A stretch of 64,000 bases of DNA from the NCBI GenBank assembly GCA_951640165.1, contig OX621247.1:30044001-30108000 (forward strand), given 5' to 3'. The DNA comes from Pseudoips prasinana. Taxonomy: Eukaryota; Arthropoda; Insecta; Lepidoptera; Nolidae. The notes beneath the pieces were generated by a model. That model was not told the origin of the DNA and did not search any database. It saw only the letters and a list, made by a program, of their open reading frames with translations. A program made the translations under genes and the position numbers. Positions 62,278 through 64,000 of the stretch are shown here, one piece after another; position 1 is the stretch's first letter, and each line of letters starts with the position of its first letter.

Positions 62278-63682
62278 TTTTTTTTATATCTTTAGTATTC
62301 ACGTGTCGTAAGATATAGTGCCACTGATCCTAGTGATCACTAAGTTTACAAAATACGTCGAATATAGCCTGCCGGGAGACTTGAGAAATCTGTTCACCAC
62401 ATTTTTTATTACATTTACAGGCGTCCTTCATCGTTTTATAATCAAACTTTTTTTTGTATTAATACCAGTATAAGCTTGGTCTGAATTCTTTTGTTTCTTA
62501 TTCTTGACCTTTTCCCAATTTTCTTCGTGTTGCCTTTTTTTTCTTGTTAGTTCTTTCGTGGCTGATAGTACATCAGATACGGATGGAACATTTTCTGTCG
62601 TTGTAGTTTGATTGCAATCATTAGATTCGACGTTAACATTTTTTGTCGTTGTAGATTGTTTTTCAACTATGAAGTCTGGATCTAAGTTGTAGTATTATTG
62701 CAACCATGAGCTTTAACAAAATATTTGAATTGTCATCATTATCGACCGGTGCAGTGTATAAAATATTTTGGTCTATTGTGAAATCTTGGCATTGTGAAAG
62801 AAATTATTATTTGTTTACCTAAACATGATGGTAGAAAGCAGGCGGTAATAATTTATGCGTAGGAGTGCAAGGTATGGCGTTCAGCGTAACACGACAATAC
62901 GATGCCGGGGTCAAAATAAATTTCCGGGAAGAAAGGCGTAATAGCTTGTACAAAATAAAATCTCTTGTGATTACTTCGTATTAACTGTTTACAGTTTATT
63001 GATATAATACGTTAATATCCAAAAACGCGGTTAAATTTATTACTGTTATTCTTTGTTTAGAAATGTAGTGTAAAGATTTACACCGGTTTTTTGTGTTATG
63101 TTTCAAACAGTAATGCAATAATACATTTTTAGTCGTAAGAGAATTTTCCATGCAATAAAGCTGTTATTGTCATTTATTTTAAACAAATATGAATATAAAA
63201 AATTGAAAAAATTATGAGTGATAAACTGATATTCAAAGAAGCCAAAAATCAAAAAACATTAAGAAGGGTGTAACCGGCGTTTACCGCTATATTGCCCGGG
63301 GCCAGCGATATATACACAACTAAAAGTATTACATGTGTATCAGTTATCTGGTTTCCATATTGCTTAGTTAGCTTAGTTTGGGATCAGATGGTCGTGTGTG
63401 AATAATGTCCCAGAATGTCCCAGGATATTATTTCAGTATTTGTTAACCTATTTCAAACATGGTGTATAATTACCTCCTTTGATATTTACTAGAGTATGTG
63501 GCCCAGTTGGCCCTACCCCGATGCTTGAGTAAAACTGGCCTGCTCACCCAAACACTTTCTCTATTGCGTTATAAATTAACAAATGCCATATCTTTCCGAC
63601 TCAACGACCTGTAGGTCATCATTGCCTCACGTCGGAAACTAGTAAGTTATTGTAGTAGTATAATGTCAGTGTTGTGTTTGAA

Positions 63683-63945
63683 TGCCTCGTGGGTTTTACG
63701 GTAGCGTGTTGAACCGCAGATGACGAGGTCCTGGGTTCAGTTCCCGGGTCGGACGAAAAAGTGATTTTGGAATTATTCCGTTAAAAAGTTTCTCAGTAGT
63801 TGCTCGTATGATAGCACGTAAAGCAGTCGGTTCCAAACCTGACCTCTTTCCGGTCGTGTCGCTAGTCATCCCATAGATAATGAGAGTGATGGAACAAAAA
63901 GTGGCCCTATGTTTCCGCACACACTTGTACACTATAATATGTCCT
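63683..63945 (+). repeat. SINE family E
   Basis: GCCTCGTGGGTTTTACGGTA head, B-box GGTTCAGTTCCCGG, AAAAGTGATTTTGGAATTAT, GACCTCTTTCCGGTCGTGTC, GAGAGTGATGGAACAAAAAG and an incomplete 3' end before the window ends. Confidence 0.85.
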
Positions 63946-64000
63946 GAGTGTGGTAAAAATTCGACCAGGTGACGTTGTTGTATGTCAGTGTGTTATCTAT

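Larger units (their letters stand above)
60291..62750 (-). pseudogene. DDE-type transposase-like gene, multiply broken
   Basis: Pieces in order on the minus strand are as follows. About 62,750-62,440 is an acidic/Lys-rich N-terminus. About 62,436-62,395 reads MKDACKCNKKCGEQIS, and a stop at SDH* follows. Then comes a MITE (62,030-62,277), a frameshift in an 8-T run (61,932-61,939), and an open stretch to 61,308 with VIAHIKQFPVKESHYVRKDT, FHKPKKDMCGQC and VVAIYDLEKVL (first candidate Asp). A frameshift near 61,370 is followed by YPIYNFTIYNSL, CYLWHYKMPKRGTNEIG and FYSDVCAGQN (second Asp). A SINE comes next, then ETGHSQSKGDA (candidate Glu). The C-terminus reads RGRPKKTPVTD and LPKPLYDDLMSLCKTEAIPK, stopping at 60,291. 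I recognise this as a family widespread in insects, usually listed as uncharacterised; nuclease activity is inferred from the D-D-E-like layout, not shown. Confidence 0.75.
59521..63307 (-). mobile_element. 3.8 kb DNA transposon with 27 bp TIRs and ATAT target duplication
   Basis: Left terminus CGCTGGCCCCGGGCAATAAA and right terminus (inverted) CGCTGGCCCCGGGCAATATA match over 27 bp with one mismatch. ATAT lies directly outside on both sides (59,517-59,520 and 63,308-63,311), and the host SINE closes perfectly when the element is removed. It carries one broken transposase-like gene on the minus strand. A 4 bp target duplication and a DDE-like protein would fit Sola-type elements, among others; I do not assign a superfamily with confidence. 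Confidence 0.88.
59405..63440 (+). repeat. SINE family B split by the 3.8 kb transposon
   Basis: Left part GCTGATTGGAGTGGTTGGTA to ATATAAGTATGAACATAT (59,520), right part ATATATACACAAC to TCAGTTATCTGGTTTCCATA and GGGATCAGATGGTCGTGTGT (63,308-63,440). Together they make one family B copy. Confidence 0.85.

Overview
The window looks like repeat-dense, gene-poor nuclear DNA from a moth or butterfly (Lepidoptera). The evidence is AT-rich sequence, Lep1-type Helitrons (ACTAATATTATAAAGG at one end, GGGGCACAGCTAGT at the other), RTE retrotransposon fragments with (GATGAT)n tails, and several families of tRNA-derived SINEs. I cannot name the species. I found no host protein-coding gene I could defend; all recognisable protein similarity belongs to transposable elements, and almost all of it is broken.

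Layout. 1-13,085: a roughly 3 kb block (1-2881) recurs as a near-identical direct copy at 9802-13011. Each copy carries a very large inverted repeat. In copy 1 the arms meet at a 0.2 kb MITE and form a 1.9 kb palindrome. In copy 2 the arms are separated by 706 bp that keep the MITE's natural flanks. Between the copies lie SINEs, a nested Helitron and anonymous AT-rich DNA. 13,088-13,341 is a GCATGC-rich minisatellite. 13.3-39.8 kb is a mosaic of SINEs, RTE tails, 5'-truncated LINE ends (16.7-17.2, 20.6-21.2, 26.0-26.3, 32.3-32.8 and 37.0-37.4 kb), MITEs and a 570 bp element with two 166 bp inverted arms (27,497-28,066). 40,091-41,682 is an almost intact Tc1-like transposon with one internal stop codon. 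41,857-42,508 is a solo LTR inside a SINE. 49,154-50,006 is a CpG-rich tandem pair of TIR elements. 59,521-63,307 is a 3.8 kb DNA transposon with 27 bp TIRs and an ATAT target duplication. It carries a decayed DDE-type transposase and has itself been invaded by a SINE and a MITE.

How the parts work together. Autonomous sources (RTE and other LINEs, Tc1, the 3.8 kb element, Helitrons elsewhere in the genome) presumably mobilised the non-autonomous SINEs and MITEs. Several nestings give a relative order of insertion. SINE families with different tRNA-like heads share one 3' module, and another SINE family carries a 5S rRNA-like internal segment. All coordinates for repeat copies are read by eye and may be off by some bases at ragged ends.
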